This document shows positions 1 through 8,109 of a stretch of DNA of 41,968 bases, piece after piece. Source of the stretch: Planctomycetia bacterium. Its GTDB lineage: Bacteria; Planctomycetota; MHYJ01; WSZJ01. Where the stretch lies: assembly GCA_020849035.1 (NCBI GenBank), contig JADLHC010000024.1, positions 1 through 41,968 on the forward strand. The letters are read 5' to 3'. Under the pieces are notes generated by a model. The model saw only the letters and a program-made list of their open reading frames with translations. It did not search any database and was not told where the DNA came from. How positions within the stretch are numbered: position 1 is the first letter of the stretch; each line of letters starts with the position of its first letter. A program made the position numbers and the translations under genes.

Positions 1-1
1 C

Positions 2-931
2 CCGTACTGGACGCGGCGCGGCGACGTCGCGCGCGCCGGGGAGTACGAAAGGAAGGCCGGGGAGCAGCGGGCGCTGGCGGAAAAGACGCACGAGCGGGGG
101 CTGGCGGCCCTCGGGGAACAGGCGTCGGCGCGGGGGCTGCTGAGGCGCGGGACGGTGGACGAGCGGCGGGAGGCGGCGCGAAAGCTGCGCGCGTGCCGGG
201 ACATCGAAGGGTTGATGGCAGCGCTGGAGGACCCCGACGCTGAGACGCGCGACATCGCCGCGCGCGCGGTCGCCGCCTCGAACGAACCCGCCGCTGTGGC
301 GGTGGACCGGGAAAGCGCCGCCGGAAAGACCCTCGCCCCCCACCTGCTGGAGGCGCAGCGGGCCGCCGCGCCTGAGTTCTTCGCGACACGCCTCGCGGGC
401 TTGTCGAGCGGCGACGCCCGCGTCCGCGCTGCCTGCGACGGGGCGCTCTCCGACGCCCTCGGCGCGGCTCCCGGCGGCACCCGCGAGGCGTTCGAGGACC
501 GGATTCGCAAGCGCCTCGAGCCCGGCGCGGCAGCCGAATTCACCGGAGGGGAGAAGGCCGTGGCGCGGCAGTCCTGGGAGGACGTCGAGCGCGACTGGCG
601 GCTCGACCGCCCCGCCGACGGGATTCCGGCCGATGGCTGGAGGTTGTCCGTGAAGGCCTTCCTCGACGTGCCCGCAGACACCGTCGCCGAGCTCCTCGTC
701 CACTGCGACGATGCGATCCGCGTCCGCGTGGACGGCCGTGCCGTGATCGACGAATGGACCGAGGCCCCCGAGCCGCTCTTCCGCCGCACCCCGCTGAAAC
801 TCGCGAAGGGCCTCCACTCGCTCGAGCTCGAGTACGAGGACCGCTCCGGCGTCGCCGTCCTCCGCGCCTGGCTCGCCCCCGGCCGCGACGAAGTGCAGCC
901 GCTCAAGCCGCTTCTCCGGAGGCTCCGTTGA
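2..931 (+). CDS. HEAT-like / PA14-like domain protein (5' partial)
   Basis: The reading frame is open to the first base of the window, so the N-terminus is missing; an internal GTG at 155 is probably not the true start. The visible part begins with a charged, coiled-coil-like stretch. A HEAT-like helical pair follows (motif LMAALEDPDAETRDIAARAV). The last ~110 residues look like a PA14 beta-barrel, with an aromatic/acidic start (WEDVERDW), a central VRVDGRAVIDEW segment and a GLHSLELEYEDRSG turn, all typical of PA14 carbohydrate-binding modules. In planctomycetes such domains occur in exported proteins; no catalytic domain is visible here. The stop codon overlaps the TTG start of the next gene, so the two are probably co-transcribed. 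Family is moderately sure, function unknown. Confidence 0.7.
   Translation, partial: PYWTRRGDVARAGEYERKAGEQRALAEKTHERGLAALGEQASARGLLRRGTVDERREAARKLRACRDIEGLMAALEDPDAETRDIAARAVAASNEPAAVAVDRESAAGKTLAPHLLEAQRAAAPEFFATRLAGLSSGDARVRAACDGALSDALGAAPGGTREAFEDRIRKRLEPGAAAEFTGGEKAVARQSWEDVERDWRLDRPADGIPADGWRLSVKAFLDVPADTVAELLVHCDDAIRVRVDGRAVIDEWTEAPEPLFRRTPLKLAKGLHSLELEYEDRSGVAVLRAWLAPGRDEVQPLKPLLRRLR
918..922 (+). promoter_or_regulatory. Shine-Dalgarno GGAGG deciding a TTG start
   Basis: GGAGG lies 5 nt before TTG at 928, which itself overlaps the TGA stop of the upstream gene (TTGA). From this start the protein opens with a clean signal peptide. Longer in-frame extensions would read the upstream gene out of frame, so this site fixes the start of the propeller gene. 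Confidence 0.65.
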
Positions 932-2109
932 GGCGAGCCCTGGTCCTGTGCGCGCTGGCGGCCGTCGCTCTCCGCGCCGACCCGGAGCCCGCCGCGTCCT
1001 GGCCCTGTTTCCGCGGCGGCGAAGCGCGCGTCGGCTCCGACGGCTCCGAGGTGCCCGGGAAGGTCGCGGTTCTCTGGAAAGCGCGGAACGAGCGCGACCG
1101 CGCCCGCGTCATGGGCTCCCCCGCCGTCGCCGGCGGCCGCGTCTACGTCGGCGCCGACAACGACACGCTCTTCTGCTACGACGCGGAAAAGGGCGGCGCG
1201 CCCGCCTGGGAGTTCGGCGCGCGCTACGAGGTCTTCTCCTCGCCGGCCGTCGCCGACGGCCGCGTCTACGTCGGCGAGGGCCTCCACGTCCACGAGGACG
1301 CGCGCCTCTACTGCCTCGACGCCGCGACCGGCCGCAAACTGTGGGAGTTCCGCACGACCGGCCACGTCGAGTCCTCCCCCGCCGTCTCCGGCGGCCTCGT
1401 CTTCTTCGGCGCCGGCGGCGACGGCCTCTACGCCCTCGACGCGGCCACCGGCGCGAAGAAATGGCAGGTCAAGGGACTCCACGTGGACAGCGCCCCGCTC
1501 GTGACCGGCGGGCTGGTGATCGTGGGAAGCGGCTACGGCGAGACGGCGATCGGGGCGTGGAAGGCGGAGAGCGGCGAGCAGGCCTGGCGCACGAAGGTGC
1601 CCGCGAGCGCCTGGGGCGCCCCGGCGGCCGGGCCGAAGGGGATCGTCGTCGGCATCGGCAACGGCAACTTCGGCGAGACGCTTCCCAACGCGAAGGCGGA
1701 GCTGCTCTGCCTGTCGCCCGCGGACGGCAGCGTCGTCTGGAGGACGCCTCTGAAGAACGCGGCGATGGCCGCCGCGGCCGTGGCGAACGGGAACGTCTAC
1801 CTCGGCAACCGCGGCGGGGAGTTCGGGTGCTTCGAAGGCGCGACCGGGAAGAAACTGTGGGAGGCGGGGTGCGGCCGGGCGGTCGTCTCGAGCGCCGCCG
1901 TCTCGCCGAACGCCGTCGTCTGGGGCTGCGACGGCGGCCACCTGCACGCCGCCGACCCGGGGACCGGGAAGGTCCTCTGGAACCTGCCGCTCGGGCACGA
2001 CGGCGTCAGCAGCGACCTGCGGATCGTCAGCTCCCCCGCAATCTCCGGCGGCCGCATCTTCGTCGGCTCCAACAACAACTGGTTCTACTGCGTCGGCGAA
2101 AAGAAGTAG
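928..2109 (+). CDS. Exported PQQ-type beta-propeller protein
   Basis: A 393-residue protein starting at TTG with an N-terminal signal peptide (RRALVLCALAAVALRADP) and no other membrane segment. The rest is a series of PQQ-like/BamB-type propeller blades, each with a G-x-VYVG strand and an ALDAATG-x-KKW or LDAATGRKLWEF turn. The family binds no cofactor by default; it usually serves as a periplasmic scaffold or, with extra residues, as a quinoprotein dehydrogenase. No dehydrogenase motif or haem site is seen, so a scaffold role is more likely. It is a close paralog of the gene at 3504-4874: both carry the same blade order and phrases such as YGETxxGA and VGIGNGNF. The retron at 2117-3389 separates the two copies. 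Family sure, role unknown. Confidence 0.9.
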   Translation: MRRALVLCALAAVALRADPEPAASWPCFRGGEARVGSDGSEVPGKVAVLWKARNERDRARVMGSPAVAGGRVYVGADNDTLFCYDAEKGGAPAWEFGARYEVFSSPAVADGRVYVGEGLHVHEDARLYCLDAATGRKLWEFRTTGHVESSPAVSGGLVFFGAGGDGLYALDAATGAKKWQVKGLHVDSAPLVTGGLVIVGSGYGETAIGAWKAESGEQAWRTKVPASAWGAPAAGPKGIVVGIGNGNFGETLPNAKAELLCLSPADGSVVWRTPLKNAAMAAAAVANGNVYLGNRGGEFGCFEGATGKKLWEAGCGRAVVSSAAVSPNAVVWGCDGGHLHAADPGTGKVLWNLPLGHDGVSSDLRIVSSPAISGGRIFVGSNNNWFYCVGEKK

Positions 2110-2116
2110 CCCGCCG

Positions 2117-3139
2117 CTACCACGACACGCGCCGGTACTCCGCGAGAAGCTTTTCCCCCTTTGCGCGGTCGATCGCTCTCACCGCCTCGATGCGCCCGCG
2201 CACGACCGCGGAAAACCCCTTCAGGTGGTCCCGGTTCGCCGCCTCCGGCCCCCGGAGCCGCGCCTCGTGCAGCAGCGCCCTCAGCGCCCGCACCTCGCGC
2301 CGAGGCGGCGAGAGTTTCGCGTTCACCGTCAGGCCCGTGACCGCCTGCCGCGACGAGCGCCGCAGGAACCGCGTCTTCTCCGGCGCCACCCGGAATCCCT
2401 CGTCGGAGATGATGCGCCGCAGGAAACGCGCGAGCCGCGGCATCGGCAGCCGGGCCTCGCGGAACGAGAACGTCAAGTCGTCCGCGTACCGGGTGTAGTC
2501 GCCGTTCATCGACCGTATCGCGGCCGCGAGGCGCGCGTCGAGCCTGCGGCAGACGAGGTTGGTGATCGCCGGCGAGGTGGGCGCGCCCTGCGGAAGCCGC
2601 CCCTTGTGACAGCACAGGCGCCAGAGCACCAGCGCGACATCTTCCGGATACCCCAGCGACCGGAACAGCCCCGCGACGCGGTTGCGCGTGACCTGCCAGA
2701 AGAAGTCCCTCAGGTCCAGCTTGATCACCATCTCCTTCGCGACGTGCGGCGACGCGTTCGTCCGCGGCGACCGCCCTTTCCGGAACCCATGCGCGGCCTC
2801 CGCCGGGGACACGCGCGACAGGATTTCCCGGTGGATCGCCCGCTGCACGCCCCGCAGCTGCTTCTTCGGCGCCTCGATCGTCCGCCTCCCGTGCGCCTTC
2901 GGGACCTGCCACGTGGCGTAGTGCCTCCCCGTCTCGCGCACGAGCCAGGCGACTTTCTCCGGGGTCGTCCTGAGAATCGCCGCCAGTTCGCCGGTGTCGC
3001 GCGCCGGGGGCAGCCCGGCCGCGAGCGGACGCACCGGACGTCCCCCGGAACCCGGGCGGGAGACCGGCGGGCCGCCCTTCCCGGGCGGCGGCCCCTTGAC
3101 GGGGTTGAACAGGTCCTTCAGGAAATCGAACAGCCCCAC
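2117..3139 (-). CDS. Retron-type reverse transcriptase
   Basis: A 340-residue RNA-directed DNA polymerase starting at GTG 3139, with GGAGG 6 nt upstream. RT motifs in order: HGF near 117-119, LDLRDFF at 141-147, PQGAPTSP at 183-190, the catalytic YADD at 218-221 and PEKTRFL near 253-259. Two marks typical of retron RTs are present: NAxxH (N128-H132) and VTGLTVN (267-273). There is no maturase X, endonuclease or integrase domain, which argues against a group II intron. Residues 1-16 (MGLFDFLKDLFNPVKG) look like an amphipathic helix, followed by a Pro/Gly-rich linker to about residue 45; this extension is unusual. The structured RNA locus at 3186-3389 precedes it on the same strand. The gene ends 7 nt from the convergent PQQ gene, leaving no room for a downstream effector. 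By family knowledge it should prime cDNA synthesis from the 2'-OH of a branch guanosine in that RNA. Confidence 0.92.
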   Translation of the reverse strand: MGLFDFLKDLFNPVKGPPPGKGGPPVSRPGSGGRPVRPLAAGLPPARDTGELAAILRTTPEKVAWLVRETGRHYATWQVPKAHGRRTIEAPKKQLRGVQRAIHREILSRVSPAEAAHGFRKGRSPRTNASPHVAKEMVIKLDLRDFFWQVTRNRVAGLFRSLGYPEDVALVLWRLCCHKGRLPQGAPTSPAITNLVCRRLDARLAAAIRSMNGDYTRYADDLTFSFREARLPMPRLARFLRRIISDEGFRVAPEKTRFLRRSSRQAVTGLTVNAKLSPPRREVRALRALLHEARLRGPEAANRDHLKGFSAVVRGRIEAVRAIDRAKGEKLLAEYRRVSW

Positions 3140-3185
3140 GGTCCCCCTCCGCTCCGGAGGTCCGGCTTCCGGGAGCCTGAAAAGT

Positions 3186-3389
3186 GGAAGCGGCGGCGGC
3201 TCTACTGGTCTCCCTGCGAAAAACGCGGTGCCGGCTCGCCGGCGCCCGTTTTTCGCGTACGCAGCCCGCGGCAGACTTCAGCCGTTCGAAGTCTGCTGCG
3301 GGCGTCCCGTGATGCTGCCAGACGGCGTGCACGGCGGTGCGCCGTGCCCTTCCTTGCGGAAGTGCGCTAAAGCTCGCGCCGCCGCTTCC
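3186..3389 (-). ncRNA. Candidate retron msr-msd RNA
   Basis: This is the stretch without a gene between the RT and the second PQQ gene. Read on the minus strand it has the order expected for a retron RNA. A 13-nt a1 arm (3389-3377, GGAAGCGGCGGCG) comes first, then TTAGC at 3370-3366 with candidate branch G at 3367. Next come stem-loop 1 (3362-3349, CTTCC-GCAA-GGAAG, a GNRA loop) and stem-loop 2 (3347-3329, 8-bp stem GCACGGCG). Stem-loop 3 (3303-3264) has a 16-bp stem with one mismatch and an 8-nt loop. Stem-loop 4 (3256-3216) has a 10-bp stem GCGAAAAACG, a one-base bulge, 8 more pairs with one mismatch and a 4-nt loop. The matching a2 arm is at 3198-3186, about 45 nt before the RT start. Stem-loops 1 and 2 fit msr; 3 and 4 fit msd. 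The exact msd borders and the promoter cannot be read from sequence alone. Confidence 0.82.
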
Positions 3390-3503
3390 GGAAGCACGCT
3401 ATCCTGACGCTCGGCCGTGACCGAAGGAAATCGCCCCGGACAGGGGCTGGAACTTCGCGCCCGCGGCGGCGTCGAATCCGCAACACCCGAGGAAACCCAC
3501 CGC

Positions 3504-4874
3504 ATGCTCGCCGTCGTCCCCGCCTTCTTCGCCCCGCTTCAGTCGCTGCTCTCTTTCCTGCCGCAGATTGCGATCGCGCTGGCGGCGGCGGCGACGGCGA
3601 TTTTCCGGCCGCAGGTGTACCGGTGGGCGTGGCACCAGGCGCGGGCGCACAAGGTCGTCGCGCTCGTCCTGCTGGGATTGACGCTGGGAGGCTCCGCGGC
3701 CGCGGTCGCGTGGGGACGCCAGCGGACGACGCCGCCCCCGCCTCCGACGCCGGAGGAAAGGCGCGACGGCTGGTGGACGTTCCGCGGCGACGTCGGCCGC
3801 ACCGGCGGCGACCGGTCGGAGATCCCCGGCGCCGCGTCCCCCCTCTGGAAGTTCCGCGAGTCCATCGACCGCGCGAGCTTCGCGTCTTCCCCCGCCGTCT
3901 GGGCCGGCCGCGTGTACGTCGGCTGCGACAACTGCGTCCTCTCCTGCTTCAGCACCGACGGCGGCGCCGATCCGCTCTGGGTCTTTCCCGCGCGCTACCC
4001 CGTCTTCTCCTCGCCGGTCGTGGCCGACGGGCGCGTGTACTTCGGCGAAGGGCTGCACCACAACACGGACGCGAAGCTCTACTGCGCTGACGCCGTGACC
4101 GGGAAGAAGCTCTGGGAGTTCCGGACCTCGAGCCACGTCGAGTGCGCGCCGACGGTGGTCGGCGGGAAGTGCTGGTTCAGCGCGGGGGACGACGGCCTCT
4201 ACTGCCTCGACGCGGCGACGGGAGAGAAGATCTGGCAGGCGAAGGGGATGCACCTCGACTGCTCGCCGCTGCTCGCGGAGGGGCTTCTGGTCGTGGGCGC
4301 GGGCTACGGGGAGACGGGGGTGGGGGCGTACGACGCCACGGATGGGACGCGGAAGTGGTTCACGAAGCTCCCGGCGTCCTGCTGGGGCCCGCCGGCGCTC
4401 GGTCCGCGCGGCGCGATCGTCGGAATCGGCAACGGGAACTTCCGCGACGCCGCCGCCGACCCGAAGGCCGAGGTCCTCTGCCTGTCGCTCGACGGCGGCG
4501 GGATCGCCTGGCGCTATCCGCTGCGCGACGCCGTCCTCGCGGCGGCGACCGTCTGGGACAACCGAGTCTACCTGGGCAACCGCAGCGGCGACATGATCTG
4601 CCTCGACGCCTCGACCGGCACGCTCGTCTGGCGGCAGAACTGCGGCAACGCGGTGCTTTCGAGCGCCGCGGTCGCGGGCCGGCAGGTGATCTACGGCTGC
4701 CAGGGCGGCCACATCCACGCCGTCCGCGCCGACAACGGCGTCGAGGAGTGGACCTACAGCGCCTCCTGGGACGCCGTCAACAGCGCCGCGTTCACCTCCA
4801 GCCCCGCCGTCGCCGCCGGTCGCCTCTTCATCGGCTGCGACAACTTCTACTTCTACTGCTTCGGCAGGAAGTAG
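3504..4874 (+). CDS. Membrane-anchored PQQ-type beta-propeller protein
   Basis: A 456-residue paralog of the propeller gene at 928-2109. ATG 3504 is chosen because GAGGA lies about 10 nt upstream and the protein then opens directly with a hydrophobic segment; an upstream in-frame GTG would put retron-proximal, non-conserved sequence in the protein. Two membrane segments (about residues 8-34 and 48-68) precede a short proline-rich linker (TTPPPPPTPEE), then the propeller with blades ending in CDN-C-LSCF, YCxDAVTGKKLWEF and YCLDAATGEKIWQ. So this copy is tethered in the membrane by a hairpin, while its sister is exported by a signal peptide. The family suggests a periplasmic scaffold or sensor. 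It is followed after 9 nt by the PEP-synthase-like gene, so those two may share a transcript. Confidence 0.9.
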   Translation: MLAVVPAFFAPLQSLLSFLPQIAIALAAAATAIFRPQVYRWAWHQARAHKVVALVLLGLTLGGSAAAVAWGRQRTTPPPPPTPEERRDGWWTFRGDVGRTGGDRSEIPGAASPLWKFRESIDRASFASSPAVWAGRVYVGCDNCVLSCFSTDGGADPLWVFPARYPVFSSPVVADGRVYFGEGLHHNTDAKLYCADAVTGKKLWEFRTSSHVECAPTVVGGKCWFSAGDDGLYCLDAATGEKIWQAKGMHLDCSPLLAEGLLVVGAGYGETGVGAYDATDGTRKWFTKLPASCWGPPALGPRGAIVGIGNGNFRDAAADPKAEVLCLSLDGGGIAWRYPLRDAVLAAATVWDNRVYLGNRSGDMICLDASTGTLVWRQNCGNAVLSSAAVAGRQVIYGCQGGHIHAVRADNGVEEWTYSASWDAVNSAAFTSSPAVAAGRLFIGCDNFYFYCFGRK

Positions 4875-4883
4875 CCTCCCGGC

Positions 4884-6893
4884 GTGCGCGTCTTTCGCCT
4901 CGGCCAGCTTCCGCCGGAAGCCGCTTCGTCCGCGGGCGGCAAGGCCCGCGGCCTCGACGCGCTGCTGCGCGCCGGCCACCCGGTGCCGCCGGGCTGGGCG
5001 GTGCTCGATCCGGGGAGCGACCCCGCGCCGCTTCTCGACGCCTGGCGCGCCGCCGGCTCACCCGCGGTGGCGGTCCGCTCCTCGGCGGCGCTGGAGGACG
5101 GCGCGACCGCGAGCTTCGCGGGTCAGTTCCTGACGATGCTCGACGTGCGCGGCGAGCCCGCGCTGCGGGACGCCCTCGCGAAAGTGGCGGCGTCGCAGTC
5201 CGGGCCTACGGCGTACGGCGAGGCCGCGGGCGTGCCGGGGGCGGTGGTCCAGGAGATGGTCGAGGCCGAGGTCTCCGGTGTCGCGTTCGGACGCGACCCG
5301 GCGACCGGCGAGGGCGTGGTGATCGAGGCCGTCCGCGGGCGCGGCGACGCCCTCGTCTCCGGCGCCGTGACGCCCGACCGCCTCCGGATCGCCCGCGGCG
5401 CCCGCGATGGCGCCGTCCCCCTCGTCCGCGAGCTCGAGCGCGAGCTCCTCGACCGTCTTGCCGCCGCGGAACGCCTCTTCGGCGCCCCCCAGGACGTCGA
5501 ATGGTGCGCCCGCAAGGGCCGCCTGTGGCTCCTCCAGTCGCGCCCCGTCACCCCGACCGCCCCCATCCTCCTCGCCGCCCTCCGCGCGGGCGCCACCGCG
5601 CCGACCTGCTGGTCCGCCGCCTACTCCCTCGCCGAGACCTGCCCCGCCCCCACCCCCATGACCTGGGCCTTCCTCACCCGCATGATGTCCTGGGACGGCG
5701 GCCTCGGGCGCGCCTACCGGCGCTTCGGGTTCTTCTTCCGGGAGGACGTGAAGCGTCTCGGCTTCCTGCGCCTCTGCGGCGGGCGGCTGTACGCGGACCT
5801 GGGGCTGGAAGCGGCGACGTGCTTCGGCGACTGGCCGCTGTCGTACGATTTTGACGCACTGCGTCAGAACCCCGCGCTTGCCGCGCGCCCCGGGCCCAAA
5901 CCCGACTGGCGCCGCGCGAAATGGTCGTTCTGGCCGCGCCTCCCGTGGTTCGCCTGGAAGCTGCTCGCGGCGCAGCGCCGGCTCGACGCCGCGAGGGGCT
6001 CGTTCCCCGCCGAGTACGCCGCCTGGGAGGCCGAGGTCCGCGCCCGGGCCGCCTCGGCCCCGCGCTCACCGGACGTCCCCGGGTTCCTCGCCCGCTTCGA
6101 GCGCGCCGCGGGCGAGACCGCCGGTGTCGCCATCGCCGCCTCCGTGCTCGCTTCGGCGGAATGGGAGCGCACGCCTCCCGCGGAACGCGCGTCCCTGCGG
6201 ACCTGGATTCCCGCCGACCTCGCCCACCGCGGGCCGGCCGAGATGGAGCTCGCCGAGCCGCGGTGGCGGGAGCGCCCCGCGGATCTCGAGCGCCTCGCGC
6301 GGACCGCGCCCCCGGGCCGCGACGCCGAAGGGATCTACGCCCTCCGCGAGCGCGCCAAGGACGCCCTCCTCCGCGAGACCGAGGTCCTCCGCCTCGACCT
6401 GCTCGAGCTCGGCCGCCGCTCGGGGCTCGGTGCCGATGTTTTTTTTCTCACGCCGGAAGAGCTCTCCTCGCCGGACCCCGCCCTCGCCGCGCGCCGCAGG
6501 CGGGAGCGCGCCGCCCTGCTGCGCATCCCCCTTCCCACCCTCGTCTTCCCCGCCGGCGACGCGGCGCCCGCGACGTCCGGAGCCGGGCTGTCCCCGGGAA
6601 CAGCGGAAGGCCCGGCCTGGGCCCCGGGCTCCCCCGCGGAGGAGCCTCCGCCAGGGGCGATCCTCGTCATCCCCTCGCTGGACCCGTCCTGGACCCTCCT
6701 CTTTCCGCGCGTCCGCGGCGTCGTGACCGCGCGGGGCGGCCAGCTCAGCCACGGCGCCATCGTCGCCCGCGAGCTGGGAGTGCCCTCCGTCCTCTGGCCG
6801 GCGGCCGGCAGCCTCTCCGCTGGCGCCCTCCTGCGCATTGATGGCTCGGCCGGGACCCTGGAGGTCCTCCCCGCCGGCGGCGCGCCGGGGTAG
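4884..6893 (+). CDS. Rph/PEP-synthase-like dikinase
   Basis: A 669-residue protein starting at GTG 4884, 9 nt after the preceding stop. Residues ~8-235 form a pyruvate phosphate dikinase-type ATP-binding domain (GGKARGLDALL, VRSSAALEDG, QEMVEAEVSGVAFGRDPATGE, DVEW...LWLLQSRPVT). The last ~90 residues are the swivelling phosphohistidine domain, with RGGQLSHGAIVARELGVPSV; the phospho-acceptor should be His623. Between them lies a helical region (about 240-560) beginning WSAAYSLAETCPAPTPMTW. There is no C-terminal TIM barrel, so this is not a standard PEP synthase. The order ATP domain - helical domain - His domain is that of rifampin phosphotransferase Rph, but this protein is about 200 residues shorter, so the middle domain may bind another acceptor. 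Chemistry likely (transfer of a phosphate from ATP through His); substrate unknown. Confidence 0.85.
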   Translation: MRVFRLGQLPPEAASSAGGKARGLDALLRAGHPVPPGWAVLDPGSDPAPLLDAWRAAGSPAVAVRSSAALEDGATASFAGQFLTMLDVRGEPALRDALAKVAASQSGPTAYGEAAGVPGAVVQEMVEAEVSGVAFGRDPATGEGVVIEAVRGRGDALVSGAVTPDRLRIARGARDGAVPLVRELERELLDRLAAAERLFGAPQDVEWCARKGRLWLLQSRPVTPTAPILLAALRAGATAPTCWSAAYSLAETCPAPTPMTWAFLTRMMSWDGGLGRAYRRFGFFFREDVKRLGFLRLCGGRLYADLGLEAATCFGDWPLSYDFDALRQNPALAARPGPKPDWRRAKWSFWPRLPWFAWKLLAAQRRLDAARGSFPAEYAAWEAEVRARAASAPRSPDVPGFLARFERAAGETAGVAIAASVLASAEWERTPPAERASLRTWIPADLAHRGPAEMELAEPRWRERPADLERLARTAPPGRDAEGIYALRERAKDALLRETEVLRLDLLELGRRSGLGADVFFLTPEELSSPDPALAARRRRERAALLRIPLPTLVFPAGDAAPATSGAGLSPGTAEGPAWAPGSPAEEPPPGAILVIPSLDPSWTLLFPRVRGVVTARGGQLSHGAIVARELGVPSVLWPAAGSLSAGALLRIDGSAGTLEVLPAGGAPG

Positions 6894-6896
6894 AAT
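6891..6896 (+). promoter_or_regulatory. Candidate -10 element (TAGAAT)
   Basis: TAGAAT overlaps the TAG stop of the dikinase gene and lies 31 nt before the ATG of the HEAT lipoprotein. No good -35 box is seen. It matches -10-like hexamers before several other genes in the window. Confidence 0.4.
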
Positions 6897-6927
6897 CCGC
6901 CCCCTCCCGAACCCGCGAGATCACCGC

Positions 6928-8109
6928 ATGCGCACCTTACCGGCCGCCCTCGTCGTCCTCGCCTCCTCCTTCCTCGCCTCCGGCTGCACCAACGGCGAAA
7001 AGGAGCCGGACGACGGCGCCAAGCCCACCATCCAGACGCCCAAGGACCTGCGGGAACAGCAGAAGCGCGTTCTCCAGCTGCTGGAGGTCTTCGAGAAGCA
7101 CGACCTGGCCGCCATGGACCAGGCGGCGGACGAACTGGAGGAGATGTCGAAGTCCGAAACCCACGTCGTCAGCGGCGAGATCCAGGAGCAGGTCCGCAAG
7201 TACCGCGTCCGCTCCTCCGCGAACGACGCCATCGACCGTCTGCGCTGGCTTTCGCGTTTCGCACGCGCGCTCCTGCTCCTCGAGGGCGACGACGCCGCCA
7301 ACTGGGCCCGTTGCCGTGACCTGATGGTCAAGAGCGGACCCGAGGCCGTCGTCCGCTTCACGGGCGTCCTCATCATCAAGTTCACGGACAACCCGAAGTT
7401 CTGCCGCCCGATGCTCATGGACCTCTGTGTGAGCCACAAGTCGCTCGTCGAGGACGCGATCCTCGAGGCGCTTGCGTTCGAGGGGACGGAGCAGCCGGGC
7501 GCGATGAAGATGCGGCTCCTGGACAACACCGCGAAGAAGGGGCTGGTCTCGACGCTCATGTTCCTGCCGGAGCCGCCGGTCGCGAGGCTGCGGGAATCCG
7601 CCCTGCGCGGGCCCGATACGACGCGGCGGGCGTGGGCGCAGATGCTCGCGTCGCGGAAGACCAGGGACAGGAACACGGGGGTCGAGACGACGGACGCCTG
7701 GGCCACGGCCATCCTCTGCGACCAGATCGCGAACGATCGCCTGTGGGAAGTCCGTTCGGATGCGGCCGCCTCGCTGGGCGAGACCAACGACCCGGCGGCA
7801 GCCCTCCCTTTCCTTACGAAAGCCCTCAAGGACAGGGACCATTGGGTCCGAAGAAATACATGTCTGTCCATCGGCCGGTTCGGCGGCCGGGGGACGCCCG
7901 CGACGGGCGAGATGATCGCCATGCTGCGGGGACTGGACACGGAGATGTTCGACGTGGAAGTCGACGGAAAGACGGAACGGCGCCCCCTGGCGGGCAACCC
8001 GCGACGGGAGCTGGACACGGCAGGGCTGGCGGCGCTGAGGGCGATCTCAGGAAAGTCCTTCGCGGAACTCGAGACCTTCTTCCTCTGGTGGGACGAGCGA
8101 GAGAAATGA
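6928..8109 (+). CDS. HEAT-repeat lipoprotein
   Basis: A 393-residue protein. ATG 6928 is chosen because it gives a classic lipoprotein signal peptide (MRTLPAALVVLASSFLASGC, lipobox LASGC, Cys20); the longer in-frame extension would run into the dikinase gene. After the acylated Cys comes a polar linker, a helical coiled-coil-like region (LREQQKRVLQLLEVFEKHD), and then helical repeats. At least two clear HEAT units are near the end (VRSDAAASLGETNDPAAALPFL and VRRNTCLSIGRFGG). HEAT domains are protein-binding solenoids; the lipid anchor would place this on the periplasmic face of a membrane. The stop overlaps the start of the next gene (ATGA), so translation is probably coupled. Partner unknown. 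Confidence 0.85.
   Translation: MRTLPAALVVLASSFLASGCTNGEKEPDDGAKPTIQTPKDLREQQKRVLQLLEVFEKHDLAAMDQAADELEEMSKSETHVVSGEIQEQVRKYRVRSSANDAIDRLRWLSRFARALLLLEGDDAANWARCRDLMVKSGPEAVVRFTGVLIIKFTDNPKFCRPMLMDLCVSHKSLVEDAILEALAFEGTEQPGAMKMRLLDNTAKKGLVSTLMFLPEPPVARLRESALRGPDTTRRAWAQMLASRKTRDRNTGVETTDAWATAILCDQIANDRLWEVRSDAAASLGETNDPAAALPFLTKALKDRDHWVRRNTCLSIGRFGGRGTPATGEMIAMLRGLDTEMFDVEVDGKTERRPLAGNPRRELDTAGLAALRAISGKSFAELETFFLWWDEREK

Noticed and set aside
2117-3139. Group II intron or DGR reverse transcriptase.
   Set aside because: There is no maturase X or endonuclease domain and no variable repeat pair. The NAxxH and VTG motifs and the upstream a1/a2-bounded RNA fit a retron.
3390-3503. Promoter for the retron RNA.
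   Set aside because: Minus-strand candidates (GATAGC with TTCGGT) match the consensus too poorly; TATCCT at 3400 on the plus strand has no -35 box.
3399-4979. A 526-residue open frame on the minus strand across the second PQQ gene.
   Set aside because: It is Arg/Val/Ala-rich and runs opposite a clear propeller gene; long open shadow frames are normal at this GC content.
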